Assembly (NCBI GenBank): GCA_964512995.1
Contig: CAZELM010000001.1
Location: 220,700 to 284,699 of the forward strand
Reading direction: 5' to 3'
Length of the DNA: 64,000 nucleotides
Source: CAZELM01 sp964512995
GTDB lineage: Bacteria > CSSED10-310
Part shown: in pieces, positions 34,333-44,450 of the stretch
How positions within the stretch are numbered: position 1 is the stretch's first letter
Layout: the number at the start of each line of letters is the position of its first letter
The notes under the pieces: model-generated
Database searches by the model: none
What the model was told of the DNA's origin: nothing
What the model saw: only the letters and a program-made list of their open reading frames with translations
Made by a program: the position numbers and the translations under genes

Positions 34333-37300
34333 ATGCGGATACTGAATGTGCGATTCAAAAATCTGAACTCACTGACCGGGGAATGGGCGATCGATCTGAC
34401 CCATCCCGCCTATGTTTCGGATGGCATTTTCGCCATCACCGGCCCGACCGGCGCGGGAAAAACAACGATACTCGATGCCATCTGTCTGGCGTTGTATGGG
34501 AGCACACCACGGCTCGATCGGATCACGGGCACGGATAATGAAGTCATGTCGCGGCAGACCGGTGAGTGTTTTGCGGAAGTGACATTCGAAACACAGAACG
34601 GGAAATATCGGTGCCACTGGAGTCAGCGACGGGCATTCGGCAAGCCGGATGGTAGACTTCAGAACGCCAGACATGAAATTTCGGATGCAACCACCGGTCA
34701 TCTCTTGCAGAATCGTGACGTGCCGGAACGCGTCGAAACAGTGACCGGGATGGATTTCAGCCGGTTCACCCGGTCGATGCTCCTGGCACAGGGCGGATTT
34801 GCCGTCTTCCTGCAAGCGAATCCCAACGAACGGGCTCCGATCCTGGAACAGATCACCGGCACCGAGATCTACAGCCGGATATCCATCGGCGTCCAGGAAC
34901 GGCATCGTGACGAAAAGGATAAGTTAAAGCTCCTTCATGCTGAAATATCAGGCATCGTGATTCTGGAGCCGGAACAGGAAGAAACGATTCGACTGGACCT
35001 TTCGTCTGCACAGGAAAAAGAAAAAGAACGCATCCGCATCTCAATGGAGACAGAGAACGCTTTGGTATGGCTCACTGCCATCGATGAGCTGAAACAAGAA
35101 ATCGGCAGATTGTCAGACGAAGCGGTCGAATTGCAAAGAGAAATGAGCGATTTCGATCCCCTGCGTGACAAACTGGCTGGAGCGATGAAGGCAGCGTCAC
35201 TGGAGGGCTCTTACGCAACACTTACCGCAATCCGGAAACAACAGGCCGAGGATCGGGTGGCGGTGATAACGGAAGAACAGATGCTTCCGGAGCTGGAATC
35301 GTCGGCTATAAACCAATCTTTAGTATTGGCTGTCGCTGAGCAGCAGACCATCAGAGCCAAGGAAGATCTGGCCATGACAGCGCCACTCATCCAGAAAATC
35401 CGAGCTCTCGACCTCAAGCTGAATGATATGAAGAGATCCATTCTGGAAAGTGAGGTTGATGTAAAAAAAGACGAGGAAAAATTAACAATCAATACACAAG
35501 CCCGGTTAAACGAACTGGAAAAGAGAATGGATGCCGGCAGGAAACTGGAGATCGTGGATGGCTGGCTCAGGGAACATATCCAGGATGAGTGGCTGATCAG
35601 TGGTCTGGCCGGTGTCGAGGAACAGGTGGGCACTCTGATCTCCAAACAGAAAGAACTGGTTCAGAAAACGGCGGAGCAGGAAAAAGCGGCTATTTCACTC
35701 GAACGGGCGATCAAAACACTCGCGGATATTCAGAAGCAATGCGGAGACCGGAAACAGACACTGGCGGAAGCCTCAAAGCAACTCCAGGAAGGAAAAGACG
35801 AATTGATCCGATTGCTGGAAAACCGGTCTTTGCGTGAATACCGAGCTGAAAAGGAAAGCCTGTTGCGTGAACTGGCGCTTCTGAAACGGATCACCGAACT
35901 GGAAGATTATCGGGCCAGATTGGAAGACGGTAAACCCTGCCCGCTTTGTGGCGCTACAGAGCATCCATTTGCGGATGGGAATATTCCCGTTCCCGATGAA
36001 ACCGAACGGAAGATCGAATCGCTCACGAAACGGATCCTCAGGGCGGAAGATCAGGAAACGGCCATCAAGACATGGGAGGCGGCGGAGATCACGGCCCGTA
36101 ACCAGGTGATGGACACTGAAAAGCACGAAGCAACGGCAGCCAGCGAGAAAAAGACTGCGGAGAAAGTCCTGGCCGAATTGGTGGAAGGAGCGGGAAAACT
36201 GCGAACGGATTTTGCCGGACTCAGACAGCTTCTTTCAGAAAAACTGGTGCCGTTGGGTATCACTGAAATCCCGGACGCTGATGTGTCTGTGCTGATTGAA
36301 AAGCTCCGGACCCGAGCGAAAACCTGGCAGGCACAGGTCAAGAAGAAAGCCGATATCGAGAGAATGATGGCCGATCTCGACAGCGAACTGAAACGGCTGG
36401 ATGCGGTCATCGACATGCAGGGAACTACCTTGATTGAAAAAAGGGGACGACTGGAACAAACGAAAAATGAATACAGCTCCCGATATGATGAGCGCAACCA
36501 GTTATACGGAGACAAGAATCCGGACGTTGAGGAACTTCAGTTGAACCAGGTCATCCGCGGAGCAGAGGATTCTGAAAAGATAGCCAGATCCCGGCACCAT
36601 GATCTTCAGCAGAAATTGACCGCTGCGAAGATGCATATCGAGTCATTGAAAAAGCGGATAGATCAGCGCGAACCGGATCTGATAAATCTGGAATCCGATT
36701 TTATTCTGGCAATGGAACAGTCTGGGTTTCCGGATGAAAACCAGTTTCTGGAAGCCAGATTGCCGGCAGAGAAGCGGGATGCTCTCTCTGGAAAAGCACG
36801 TGAACTCGATACCCGGCAAACCAATCTCAATGCGCTGCAAAAAGATCGAGAAATACGGCTGGCCACTGAAACTGCCAGGAAGATCACTGAAAAAACACGG
36901 GAGGAACTGGAGCCGGAATTCAACGCGCATAAAGAATCCCTGAAGCAGTTGAGCGACACCATTGCCGGACTCAAGTACAAGCTGAACGAAAATGTTGCTG
37001 CCAAGGAGCGAATAACGGTAAAGCAAACAGCCATCGAGCTTCAAAAAGCGGAGTGCCTTCGATGGGAAAATCTGCACTTATTGATCGGTTCGGCAGACGG
37101 AAAGAAATATCGGAATTTTGTACAGGGATTGACATTCGAGATGATGATCGGTCATGCCAACCGGCAGTTGCGGAAGATGTCTGACCGGTATCTGCTGGTT
37201 CGCGATTCCACTCAGCCATTGGAACTCGATGTGATCGACAATTATCAGGCGGGGGAGGTCCGGTCAACGAAAAATCTGTCGGGAGGGGAGAGTTTCATTG

Positions 37301-37584
37301 TCAGTCTGGCATTGGCACTCGGGTTATCGAATATGGCGAGCCGGAATGTCCGGGTGGATTCGTTGTTTCTGGATGAAGGTTTTGGATCGCTGGACGAGGA
37401 GACGCTGGATACGGCCTTGGATACGCTCGCCGGACTTCAGCAGACGGGCAAGCTCATCGGCGTGATTTCGCACGTGACGGAACTCAAGGAGCGGATCCGG
37501 ACGCAGATCCAGGTGATCCCTCAGACCGGCGGAAGGAGCCGGATAAGCGGGCCGGGCTGCACCGGCGGTATGGCGCTCCGCTGA
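34333..37584 (+). CDS. sbcC: Exonuclease/ATPase subunit SbcC
   Basis: A 1083-residue Rad50-type protein. The N-terminal Walker A is ITGPTGAGKTTILDAICLAL (near residue 35). Two long coiled coils flank a zinc hook CPLCG near residue 535. The C-terminal signature NLSGGESFIVSLALALGLS and Walker B VDSLFLDEGFGSLD close the ATPase head. An earlier in-frame ATG at 34318 overlaps the sbcD stop, but AGGAGG lies just before 34333. The hairpin-rich repeats nearby would be natural substrates, though that is only an association. Confidence 0.96.
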   Translation: MRILNVRFKNLNSLTGEWAIDLTHPAYVSDGIFAITGPTGAGKTTILDAICLALYGSTPRLDRITGTDNEVMSRQTGECFAEVTFETQNGKYRCHWSQRRAFGKPDGRLQNARHEISDATTGHLLQNRDVPERVETVTGMDFSRFTRSMLLAQGGFAVFLQANPNERAPILEQITGTEIYSRISIGVQERHRDEKDKLKLLHAEISGIVILEPEQEETIRLDLSSAQEKEKERIRISMETENALVWLTAIDELKQEIGRLSDEAVELQREMSDFDPLRDKLAGAMKAASLEGSYATLTAIRKQQAEDRVAVITEEQMLPELESSAINQSLVLAVAEQQTIRAKEDLAMTAPLIQKIRALDLKLNDMKRSILESEVDVKKDEEKLTINTQARLNELEKRMDAGRKLEIVDGWLREHIQDEWLISGLAGVEEQVGTLISKQKELVQKTAEQEKAAISLERAIKTLADIQKQCGDRKQTLAEASKQLQEGKDELIRLLENRSLREYRAEKESLLRELALLKRITELEDYRARLEDGKPCPLCGATEHPFADGNIPVPDETERKIESLTKRILRAEDQETAIKTWEAAEITARNQVMDTEKHEATAASEKKTAEKVLAELVEGAGKLRTDFAGLRQLLSEKLVPLGITEIPDADVSVLIEKLRTRAKTWQAQVKKKADIERMMADLDSELKRLDAVIDMQGTTLIEKRGRLEQTKNEYSSRYDERNQLYGDKNPDVEELQLNQVIRGAEDSEKIARSRHHDLQQKLTAAKMHIESLKKRIDQREPDLINLESDFILAMEQSGFPDENQFLEARLPAEKRDALSGKARELDTRQTNLNALQKDREIRLATETARKITEKTREELEPEFNAHKESLKQLSDTIAGLKYKLNENVAAKERITVKQTAIELQKAECLRWENLHLLIGSADGKKYRNFVQGLTFEMMIGHANRQLRKMSDRYLLVRDSTQPLELDVIDNYQAGEVRSTKNLSGGESFIVSLALALGLSNMASRNVRVDSLFLDEGFGSLDEETLDTALDTLAGLQQTGKLIGVISHVTELKERIRTQIQVIPQTGGRSRISGPGCTGGMALR

Positions 37585-37861
37585 CAGTCGGGAGCCGAGT
37601 GGGTGTGGGAGAAGCGTCAGGCACGGTTTCTTGACACGAGATTCGCTCTCACTTGATGAAGAACAAGGTAGCCCGTTACTCCGAAAACACACCCCGTCAC
37701 GCAGAATCAACGCTCCCAACAAGTGTATCTGGTTTCAGTAACGTGATTTTGTGTGCCGCACCTCTTTTTTGAGGGGATTTGGGATGGCGAACGGTTACAA
37801 AAAACAAGAAAGCATATGGCTCTGGCGACCGTTAACCAGCCCATATCTTATAGACACTGCG

Positions 37862-39469
37862 TTATGCCTGTGAGCGTGCAACGCTGACGGCCACATTATC
37901 GGCGTGGTCACTGATACGCTCCAGGATTCGAAGCGTTTCCGTAAAGATCACATCTGCTTCGCCCCGGCACTCGCCGTTTTCCAGCCGGTGAATATGCGAC
38001 TGGCGGGTTCGCCAGTATGACCGGTCAAACTCGCTCTCCTGATGTGAGACGTGCCTGGCTTTTTCTTTATCACCTTCCATGAATGCCTCGATCGCCAGAA
38101 CATATGTCTGATGTGCATGACTCCAGAGGTTTTCCAGCTCTTCAATGGCCGGAGGACTGAACGTCGTGTTCGTTTCTGTCCGTTCCTGCGCATACTCCGC
38201 GATATCCTCAGCCATATCCCCGACACGCTCGATGTCGATCAGGAGATTCTTGATCTGAAAACAGCGCTGTTGCTGGGCCAGTGTCAGATCCTTGCTGATA
38301 AGCATATTGATGAATGTCATGAGTTCTTTGCAGATCGGATCAACCTGTTCTTTCTCCTGAGCCAGGACGCGCCGGATGGTGTTTTGATCCAGATTGATCA
38401 ATGCCATGCAACTATCGTGTACCATCTGGGCGGTAATGTGTCCGACACGGGCCAGTTCCCGCGCCGCCTCACGCAGAGCGACCGATGGGACACTGTATTG
38501 CATTTCATCGATAAACGCGGTAACCCTGGTTTTTTCAGGTTGGGTTGAAACGGGAGCCAGTTTTGACGAAATCTGAGCGATCTGGCTGATAAACGGGATG
38601 AGGAGTGCGCTCACCACGAGATTAAACAGCGTATGGGCATTGGCGATCTGCCGTGGCAGATCATGCGAAGTCAGAGCGACGATACGGGTATATTGATCGA
38701 TGAATGGGAGGAAGAGCAGCACACCTGCCACATTGATCAGAATCTGAGCGATGGACGCCTGCCGGGCAGCACGGGACTGCCCGAGGGATGCCATCCATCC
38801 AGTGATGCACGACCCGATATTCGCTCCCAGAATGATCCCGATCGAGCTTTCAAGCGTGATCGCGTGGTTCATTCCCATGGCCACTGTCATACTGGTCACG
38901 GCAGTACTGCTTTGTGTGATCGCAGTGACGATCAGGCCTGCGAAAACACCCACGAACGGATGTTGACCCATGGACACGATGAGATTTGAAAATACGGGAA
39001 TCTCGACCAGATGATTCAGCGCGGAGGACATATAGCTCATGCCAACAAAAATCAGTCCCAGACCCATCAGAATCTCGCCATATTTTTTCCAGTCCCGCTT
39101 CTCGAAATATTCAAGGAAGATAAACCCTACAATTATAAACAACAGCCGGGTTGCGCCGATATCAAAAGCGACGATCTGAGCGGTGATCGTTGTCCCGATC
39201 TCCTGTCCCAGCATGATTCCGATGGATTGCTGAACCGTCATCAGATTGGCGTTGATCAATCCGATCATGGTGACCATCAGCAGGCCACTGCTTTGCAGGA
39301 ATGCCGTTGCCATCGCGCCAAACCCTGCGCTTCGCAATCGGCTTTCGGTTACTCGCTCCAGCCAGCTCTGGATTTTGTTTCCGGCCAGCTTTTCCATTCC
39401 GGCACTGAGCAGCCGGATACCATACATAAAGAGAGCCAATCCTCCCAGAATCTGCAAAATTCCGATCAT
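37862..39469 (-). CDS. Na+/phosphate cotransporter family protein with PhoU-like C-terminus
   Basis: The 535-residue protein starts at ATG 39469 after GGAGGGGAT. It has the duplicated NptA/Na-Pi II motifs AFLQSSGLLM and ITQSSTAVTSM in two sets of membrane helices (residues 1-300). A cytoplasmic PhoU-like helical domain follows at about 340-535 (NLLIDIERVGDMAEDIAEYA). It imports phosphate with sodium in the family. Single gene, convergent with sbcC across a 277-base gap in which I see only a small CCTC-T6-GAGG hairpin. Confidence 0.93.
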   Translation of the reverse strand: MIGILQILGGLALFMYGIRLLSAGMEKLAGNKIQSWLERVTESRLRSAGFGAMATAFLQSSGLLMVTMIGLINANLMTVQQSIGIMLGQEIGTTITAQIVAFDIGATRLLFIIVGFIFLEYFEKRDWKKYGEILMGLGLIFVGMSYMSSALNHLVEIPVFSNLIVSMGQHPFVGVFAGLIVTAITQSSTAVTSMTVAMGMNHAITLESSIGIILGANIGSCITGWMASLGQSRAARQASIAQILINVAGVLLFLPFIDQYTRIVALTSHDLPRQIANAHTLFNLVVSALLIPFISQIAQISSKLAPVSTQPEKTRVTAFIDEMQYSVPSVALREAARELARVGHITAQMVHDSCMALINLDQNTIRRVLAQEKEQVDPICKELMTFINMLISKDLTLAQQQRCFQIKNLLIDIERVGDMAEDIAEYAQERTETNTTFSPPAIEELENLWSHAHQTYVLAIEAFMEGDKEKARHVSHQESEFDRSYWRTRQSHIHRLENGECRGEADVIFTETLRILERISDHADNVAVSVARSQA

Positions 39470-39689
39470 ATCCCCTCCGTCATGTGCGGGCATAAATCAA
39501 CTCGAAGAACGAAGAAAGATTACCTACAGTCAGCATATTCAGTCAACGGCCTGAAGAATTTTCGGAATGGTATTTCGTTGGGAGCAGTGCATCAGCACAC
39601 CGGCTCAGAATACGTGAACCGGTAATGATTCTTTCACCCCGTCGGCCTGAATGGTGAGTCCGGGGGCAAAACCGGTCAGTAACGCGATT

Positions 39690-39875
39690 CCCTCGCCCCG
39701 GTGGTTGATATACGTTACTCACAAACACCGTTCGATGAATATGGCATGATACCCTCACCCCGGTGGTTGATATACGATACTCACAAACACCGTTCGATGA
39801 ATATGGCATGATACCCTCACCCCGATGGTTGATATACGTTACTCACAAACGCCATACGATGACCATGGCATGATA
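39690..39875 (+). repeat. Three tandem 62-bp repeats
   Basis: Units begin CCCTCGCCCCGGTGG or CCCTCACCCCGGTGG at 39690, 39752 and 39814, each exactly 62 bases long and ending GGCATGATA. They contain GATATACG.TACTCACAAAC and a CGATGAA/CGATGACC variable part. A fourth related unit lies inside the 344-bp repeat at 40158-40219. No gene lies between 39470 and 40577. Confidence 0.9.
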
Positions 39876-40434
39876 CCCTCACCCCGCCGGCCACGATCAT
39901 GGATTGATCCCGAGTGTTTCGGCCGGCGACCCTCTCCCGGTCGCTGCGCTGGGAGAGGGTGAAGAGGAATTTGCTCTACCGAGGTCTGGGATTATTGTTG
40001 TGGCCGGTTTGAAACGGTATCGTCCCCGGTATATTGAAAATACCGCTGTTCAAACCTGCCACTCTTCCGAGGTCGATGGGCGGATTCAGGGTTGTTTCCC
40101 TCACTACTGCCGGTCCGAATGGCGAAACCGGGCGCGATACCGGCCAGTAACGCGATTCCCTCACCCCGGCGGTTGATATACGTTACTCACAAACGCCATA
40201 CGATGACCATGGTATGTTTCCCTCACCCCGCCGGCCACGATCATGGATTGATCCCGAGTGTTTCGGCCGGCGACCCTCTCCCGGTCGCTGCGCTGGGAGA
40301 GGGTGAAGAGGAATTTGCTCTACCGAGGTCTGGGATTATTGTTGTGGCCGGTTTGAAACGGTATCGTCCCCGGTATATTGAATATACCGCTGTTCAAACC
40401 GGCCACTCTTCCGAGGTCGATGGGCGGATTTTTT
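39876..40434 (+). repeat. 344-bp direct repeat, one full and one partial copy, with large hairpins
   Basis: The first copy covers 39876-40219 and a second partial copy covers 40220-40434, almost identical over 215 bases. Each has CCCTCTCCC...GGGAGAGGG (39930-39959 and 40274-40303), a 9-bp stem with a 12-base loop. Each also has a long stem at 40000-40062 and 40344-40406 whose arms are GTGGCCGGTTTGAA and TTCAAACCGGCCAC. The second copy is a perfect palindrome at both the outer arm and an inner 9-bp arm (CGGTATATT/AATATACCG); the first has mismatches. The near identity points to recent duplication. Confidence 0.9.
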
Positions 40435-40577
40435 GATATTTGGAACTGCGTAACGGAACCTGTCGAAGTGAACCAATGGGGTTTACTCATCGCCGGATCA
40501 GTCTGTGGAGACCGAACGTCGTCTTGTGAACATCCTGATTCTGTTTCGGTAGATTTGGAATCAACAAACGATTGATT

Positions 40578-42323
40578 TCATTCAATAGTTTTACTCAAGT
40601 CTCCGGAGCATAAGGTCATGCATAAATCCGATTTTTTTAATCGTACTGCATCCAATATTCGGATATTGGAATCAAAGAGATCAGCATGGAATGCTCCGGG
40701 TCGGGAGATGACATAGAATATAAAATCACTGTTTGGATGATAGTCACGTGTCTGGCTTCCCGGCACTAAGGTGACTGATTCTGATGTTTTTTTATCGAGG
40801 TAGTAGATGTTCTTTAAAATTGATTCCACGGCATAGATCATACCTGGGGGAATATATGTTAGGGGTGATATCTCCTCAAAGTAAAAAATAAGAGGAATAT
40901 CCGGTAATTCTGATTTTGATAGATCGTAGTGAAGGTTCAGAAGCGTAACCGGCCGACAATCCGCGCCGATGACAAAATCCCTGTATGATCTCCAATTCGC
41001 TAAGAGACAGAAAATGATCATTGCAACAAAAGCAAAATGGAGTTGAATGGCTGTAAATCGAAAGCACTGTTTCAGATAAGCGATGAATCCATCGATACCG
41101 ATCGCAGAAAAGATGATGATTGGTACAATCCCCACAATGTAATACCAGGTGCTCCATTTTCCGGATGAAATCATTATCATAGCCAGGTACCAGGATAGTA
41201 ACCAGATCATCAACGATCGTTTTTCTTTAAATTTTATTCTGCATACCAACCCGATCCCAAAGAATAGTATGATCAGAGGATTGATGATGAATTCTCTTTG
41301 ATTTAATCGTCCGGGGTAATCAATTCCCATAAAAAACAAACGGTTGCAGACTAATACGATCGATTTTAAGATTCGTTTTCCGATGCTGACACCTGGATCG
41401 AATCCCTTCTTCGGGGGATTGGGTATATTCGGCTTTATCCTTTCAAGATTGGTTGACAGAGAAGGCGCTGGCTTCTTTATACACATTGATTTCATTGGCA
41501 AGGAATCTTCATCCGTGGTTTGCTCAGAAATATCTGTTTTTGAGTTTGCTTGAGATATTCTATTATCCCAGAATGTAAATCGTAATAATTTGTGTGCCAA
41601 AACGGAAGGATTGTTGCATAGTGCATAAACCATGGGCATGGAAAAAAAAGAAAAAACAACAAGCCACATTGTGCCATATTGTACTATTATTCTGCTTGAC
41701 AATCTTCTAGTTTCTGAAAATTCATCCATAATCAATATTACAAAAATGATGATAGGCAATAATCTGGATGAACCATGAAAATACAGGGAAATCCCAGCTA
41801 TTGAAGCCGATATGAGAGTTCTTCCAGACTTGAGATTACCGATGGGATAAATCAGTCCGATGGCAATCAGATATGAAATACATACTGCATTAAATCGTGT
41901 TTGATGAATAAAGTGGTCATGTTTTATCAGCCAGGGTAAGGTTGCAGTAAACAGAGCTGAAATAAAAGCTATTTTTATGTTAAACAGCCGATGGGAAAAC
42001 CAAAACACACAACATACCAAGATTAATCCTGAAACAGCACTAATCGAGCGTAATACGACTATGCCAGGGTTGAAACACAAAGCGATCGGGAGTGACAGAT
42101 AGACAAGACCCGTTTCGTCGAACTCAAATTGTGGTGGAGCAAATGGAAAGTGATGTTCCCCTTCCAGCGCTTTCAGCAGAAGAAATCCGAATTTTGCAGA
42201 ATCACTGGACAAATAATCGGGATAAGTATCAATATTCATGAATCTCAGAATTGATGCAATCATGACGATGAATGCAAACAGAAGAAACCTGAAAAATGCA
42301 TCTGAATTCAAAACAATTTTCAT
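40578..42323 (-). CDS. Polytopic membrane protein, GT-C (GT39-like) glycosyltransferase candidate
   Basis: A 581-residue protein with about ten to twelve hydrophobic helices and a C-terminal soluble part. After the first helix it has LRFMNIDTYPDYLSSDSAKFG, where the Asp pair sits in the first extracytoplasmic loop as in dolichyl-phosphate mannosyltransferase-like (ArnT/PMT) enzymes. Such enzymes transfer sugars from lipid carriers outside the membrane. Start at 42323 has GGAGTAAAATTC; the longer frame to 42404 has a polar N-terminus and no RBS. It is A+T richer than its left neighbours. Substrate unknown. Confidence 0.7.
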   Translation of the reverse strand: MKIVLNSDAFFRFLLFAFIVMIASILRFMNIDTYPDYLSSDSAKFGFLLLKALEGEHHFPFAPPQFEFDETGLVYLSLPIALCFNPGIVVLRSISAVSGLILVCCVFWFSHRLFNIKIAFISALFTATLPWLIKHDHFIHQTRFNAVCISYLIAIGLIYPIGNLKSGRTLISASIAGISLYFHGSSRLLPIIIFVILIMDEFSETRRLSSRIIVQYGTMWLVVFSFFSMPMVYALCNNPSVLAHKLLRFTFWDNRISQANSKTDISEQTTDEDSLPMKSMCIKKPAPSLSTNLERIKPNIPNPPKKGFDPGVSIGKRILKSIVLVCNRLFFMGIDYPGRLNQREFIINPLIILFFGIGLVCRIKFKEKRSLMIWLLSWYLAMIMISSGKWSTWYYIVGIVPIIIFSAIGIDGFIAYLKQCFRFTAIQLHFAFVAMIIFCLLANWRSYRDFVIGADCRPVTLLNLHYDLSKSELPDIPLIFYFEEISPLTYIPPGMIYAVESILKNIYYLDKKTSESVTLVPGSQTRDYHPNSDFIFYVISRPGAFHADLFDSNIRILDAVRLKKSDLCMTLCSGDLSKTIE

Positions 42324-42647
42324 GAATTTTACTCCAAAAAGCGAATCAATCTCTGGAGTCGGCTGACATCCTGGGTTCATTTGTGCCCCAACTTTAATTG
42401 TCAATAAGCGTTATGACACAATTATTATCTGTGAAAAGGAGATGAAAAATTTTGCAATTAGTGCATTGAAACGCGGTCTGGTAAAGCGATGTGAAAAGAT
42501 AGGAATCTAGCGGTCTATTCCATTTATTTTTCTTAGTGGTGTGTTGGGCAATATAGGCACAATGGGCTATCTCTCTGCAGATAACTCATAAATACAGTTG
42601 GAATGATCCACTGGACAGAATAGTTAAATGAAATTGATTTCGGTTGA

Positions 42648-42764
42648 TTACAATTCGGATTTCAACTCTTCGCTCAGTTTTGCACCTTTTGATTTGAGAT
42701 AAGCAGCAATATCAGATTCATTTTGTATCAAATACAATGAAACGGTTTTATTCAATAAAATCAT
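42648..42764 (-). pseudogene. Short relic resembling the end of an ankyrin-repeat protein
   Basis: A 38-codon frame ends AAYLKSKGAKLSEELKSEL before the stop at 42648. The LKSKGAKL phrase is typical of the final ankyrin helix and beta-turn. It has no RBS and is isolated in the 42405-42901 gap (579 bases from the gene at 42323). The rest of that gap shows nothing I can support except a segment at 42748-42822 that is about 70 percent similar to 44381-44455. Confidence 0.35.
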
Positions 42765-42901
42765 TTGAGCTAAGTGTGACACTATGACAGCGATTTCTGA
42801 GAGAGGGAAAAGGATTGTAACAGCTCACCCTATAAGCATATTCATAGCAGATAGACACGATCTGCGACAATATATACAGCAGCATCAATTTCGGAATAAT
42901 T

Positions 42902-43978
42902 TTACTTCCTGAATTTTGAACGTCCTACAAAGAGAACTCCCATAGCGACAAGGAGTATGACTAATCCAATGGGTGAATTTGCAGGAATGGGTCCAGGCGT
43001 TGGAGTAGCTGATGGTGTAGGAGTCTCTGTTGGAATCGGAGTGTCCGTCGGTAAAGGCGTGTCTGTAAATGTTGGGGTGGGTGTCGAAGTAGGAGTATCA
43101 GTTGGTGTCGAGGTAGGCGTGTCTGTCGGAGTTGGACTTGGTGTATCAGTCGGAGTTGATGTCGGGGTATCTGTGGGCGTGTTCGTTGGCGTCGGTGTAT
43201 CCGTTGGTGTATTCGTTGGTGTGTCCGTAGGCGTATTTGTGGGCGTATCTGTCGGGGTTGGACTTGGTGTATCAGTCGGAGTTGGTGTTGGTGTGTCGGT
43301 TGGTGTATTCGTTGGCGTGTCCGTCGGAGTCGAAGTCGGGGTATCTGTAGGAGTCGGTGTTAATGTCGGAGTATTTGTTGGCGTATATGTCGGAGTTTGA
43401 GTCGGAGTGTTTGTAGGGGTCCATGTTGGAGTATAGGTCGGTGAAGGTGTTCGGGTTGGCGTATTTGTTGGAGTGTATGTGGGAGTTGGTGTTCCAAGTG
43501 GCATAACATATGTTCTGAAACCAATGTCATAAGTCGATATCGGATAAATGGAGCTATTCATCCAGAGTACTCCCCGTGTATATCCTCCGTCATTTCCATT
43601 TAAACCCAAATTACCATCTCGACCCTGAAAACCGATTACAAAATGGTCATTCACATTAACGGTGATATTAGCGGATGATACATCAATTGAATTCCACCCA
43701 GTCGTGCTCGTTGTGAATATTATTTGAAAATCATTCGCATCTGATTGCCATGGCGCTCCCCGATTAATATAGAAAGTCGCATTGCCAGGAGAATTTACAT
43801 ATACATCTATATGGTGAAGAACGCCCCATATACCTGCTGTCACTTCCTGTTGCCAGTTCAGGGACGAGGGCGACATGTTGAATCCAACACCTCCTGTTGG
43901 CGAAGATTGGTCTAAAACCTGTGCGTATGTTGATATGCCAGAAAAAACAATGGCCAGCAAAATAATAACTTTTTTCAT
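42902..43978 (-). CDS. Secreted surface protein with Thr/Pro stalk and C-terminal hydrophobic tail
   Basis: A 358-residue protein from ATG 43978 (GGAGGTTTT upstream). Signal peptide at residues 1-20 (VIILLAIVFSGISTYAQ). A beta-rich N-terminal domain of about 140 residues (NSPGNATFYINRG, VNDHFVIGFQGRDGN) follows. Then comes a stalk of about 170 residues built of TPTDTPT/TPTNTP repeats and a tail PANSPIGLVILLVAMGVLFV followed by RSKFRK. A long Thr-Pro stalk between a globular head and a short membrane tail indicates display at the cell surface. The tail resembles the C-termini of other secreted proteins in this genome. Confidence 0.88.
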   Translation of the reverse strand: MKKVIILLAIVFSGISTYAQVLDQSSPTGGVGFNMSPSSLNWQQEVTAGIWGVLHHIDVYVNSPGNATFYINRGAPWQSDANDFQIIFTTSTTGWNSIDVSSANITVNVNDHFVIGFQGRDGNLGLNGNDGGYTRGVLWMNSSIYPISTYDIGFRTYVMPLGTPTPTYTPTNTPTRTPSPTYTPTWTPTNTPTQTPTYTPTNTPTLTPTPTDTPTSTPTDTPTNTPTDTPTPTPTDTPSPTPTDTPTNTPTDTPTNTPTDTPTPTNTPTDTPTSTPTDTPSPTPTDTPTSTPTDTPTSTPTPTFTDTPLPTDTPIPTETPTPSATPTPGPIPANSPIGLVILLVAMGVLFVGRSKFRK

Positions 43979-44051
43979 AAAACCTCCAAGTCGCCCACAA
44001 TAGAAACACAGAACACTTCTGAATATATCACTATCCCTTATCAAGGAATAG

Positions 44052-44255
44052 TCACTTGATAAAATAAGGAATCACGATCAGTATCAACCCGATTATCACG
44101 AGTAAAATCGTATTTCCAACAAAGTAAGGGTAGGCCATTAGCAAAACTCCACAGATAAAAGGAATGGGAGCTTGTTGCTTTCTACCATACACGAAAAATC
44201 CCAGACCTATTGAGCTGAACAATACTCCCCAGAACATCCAAGCGACACTGATCAC
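44052..44255 (-). CDS. Small membrane protein of unknown function
   Basis: A 67-residue protein from GTG 44255, selected because AAGGAGAAGGAAA lies just upstream. It has three hydrophobic segments: MFWGVLFSSIGLGFFVYG, then IPFICGVLLMAYPYFVG and LLVIIGLILIVIPYFI. Similar small proteins occur in many Gram-negative bacteria and are sometimes labelled amino acid transport protein without evidence. The sequence shows only membrane topology. Confidence 0.6.
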   Translation of the reverse strand: MISVAWMFWGVLFSSIGLGFFVYGRKQQAPIPFICGVLLMAYPYFVGNTILLVIIGLILIVIPYFIK

Positions 44256-44450
44256 TTTCCTTCTCCTTGGTAATGAAGAAACGACACGGGGAAGTATAAT
44301 GGAAAATCTGTGTGCCGCCAATGAGTTATTATATCACCCACTACCAGGCGTTGCTCACTATTAATAGATTGCGTACAACAGCTTTATTCCACAAAATCAA
44401 GTTCATTTAGTGTGACACCGTGACGGCGATTTCAGAGAAAGGGAGTGCAA

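Noticed and set aside
39690..40434. CRISPR array
   Set aside because: The repeats are contiguous 62-bp and 344-bp units without unique spacers, and no cas genes are present.
42957..43400. Val/Gly-rich open frame antisense to the Thr/Pro stalk
   Set aside because: The frame is simply the reverse reading of the TPTDTP repeat.
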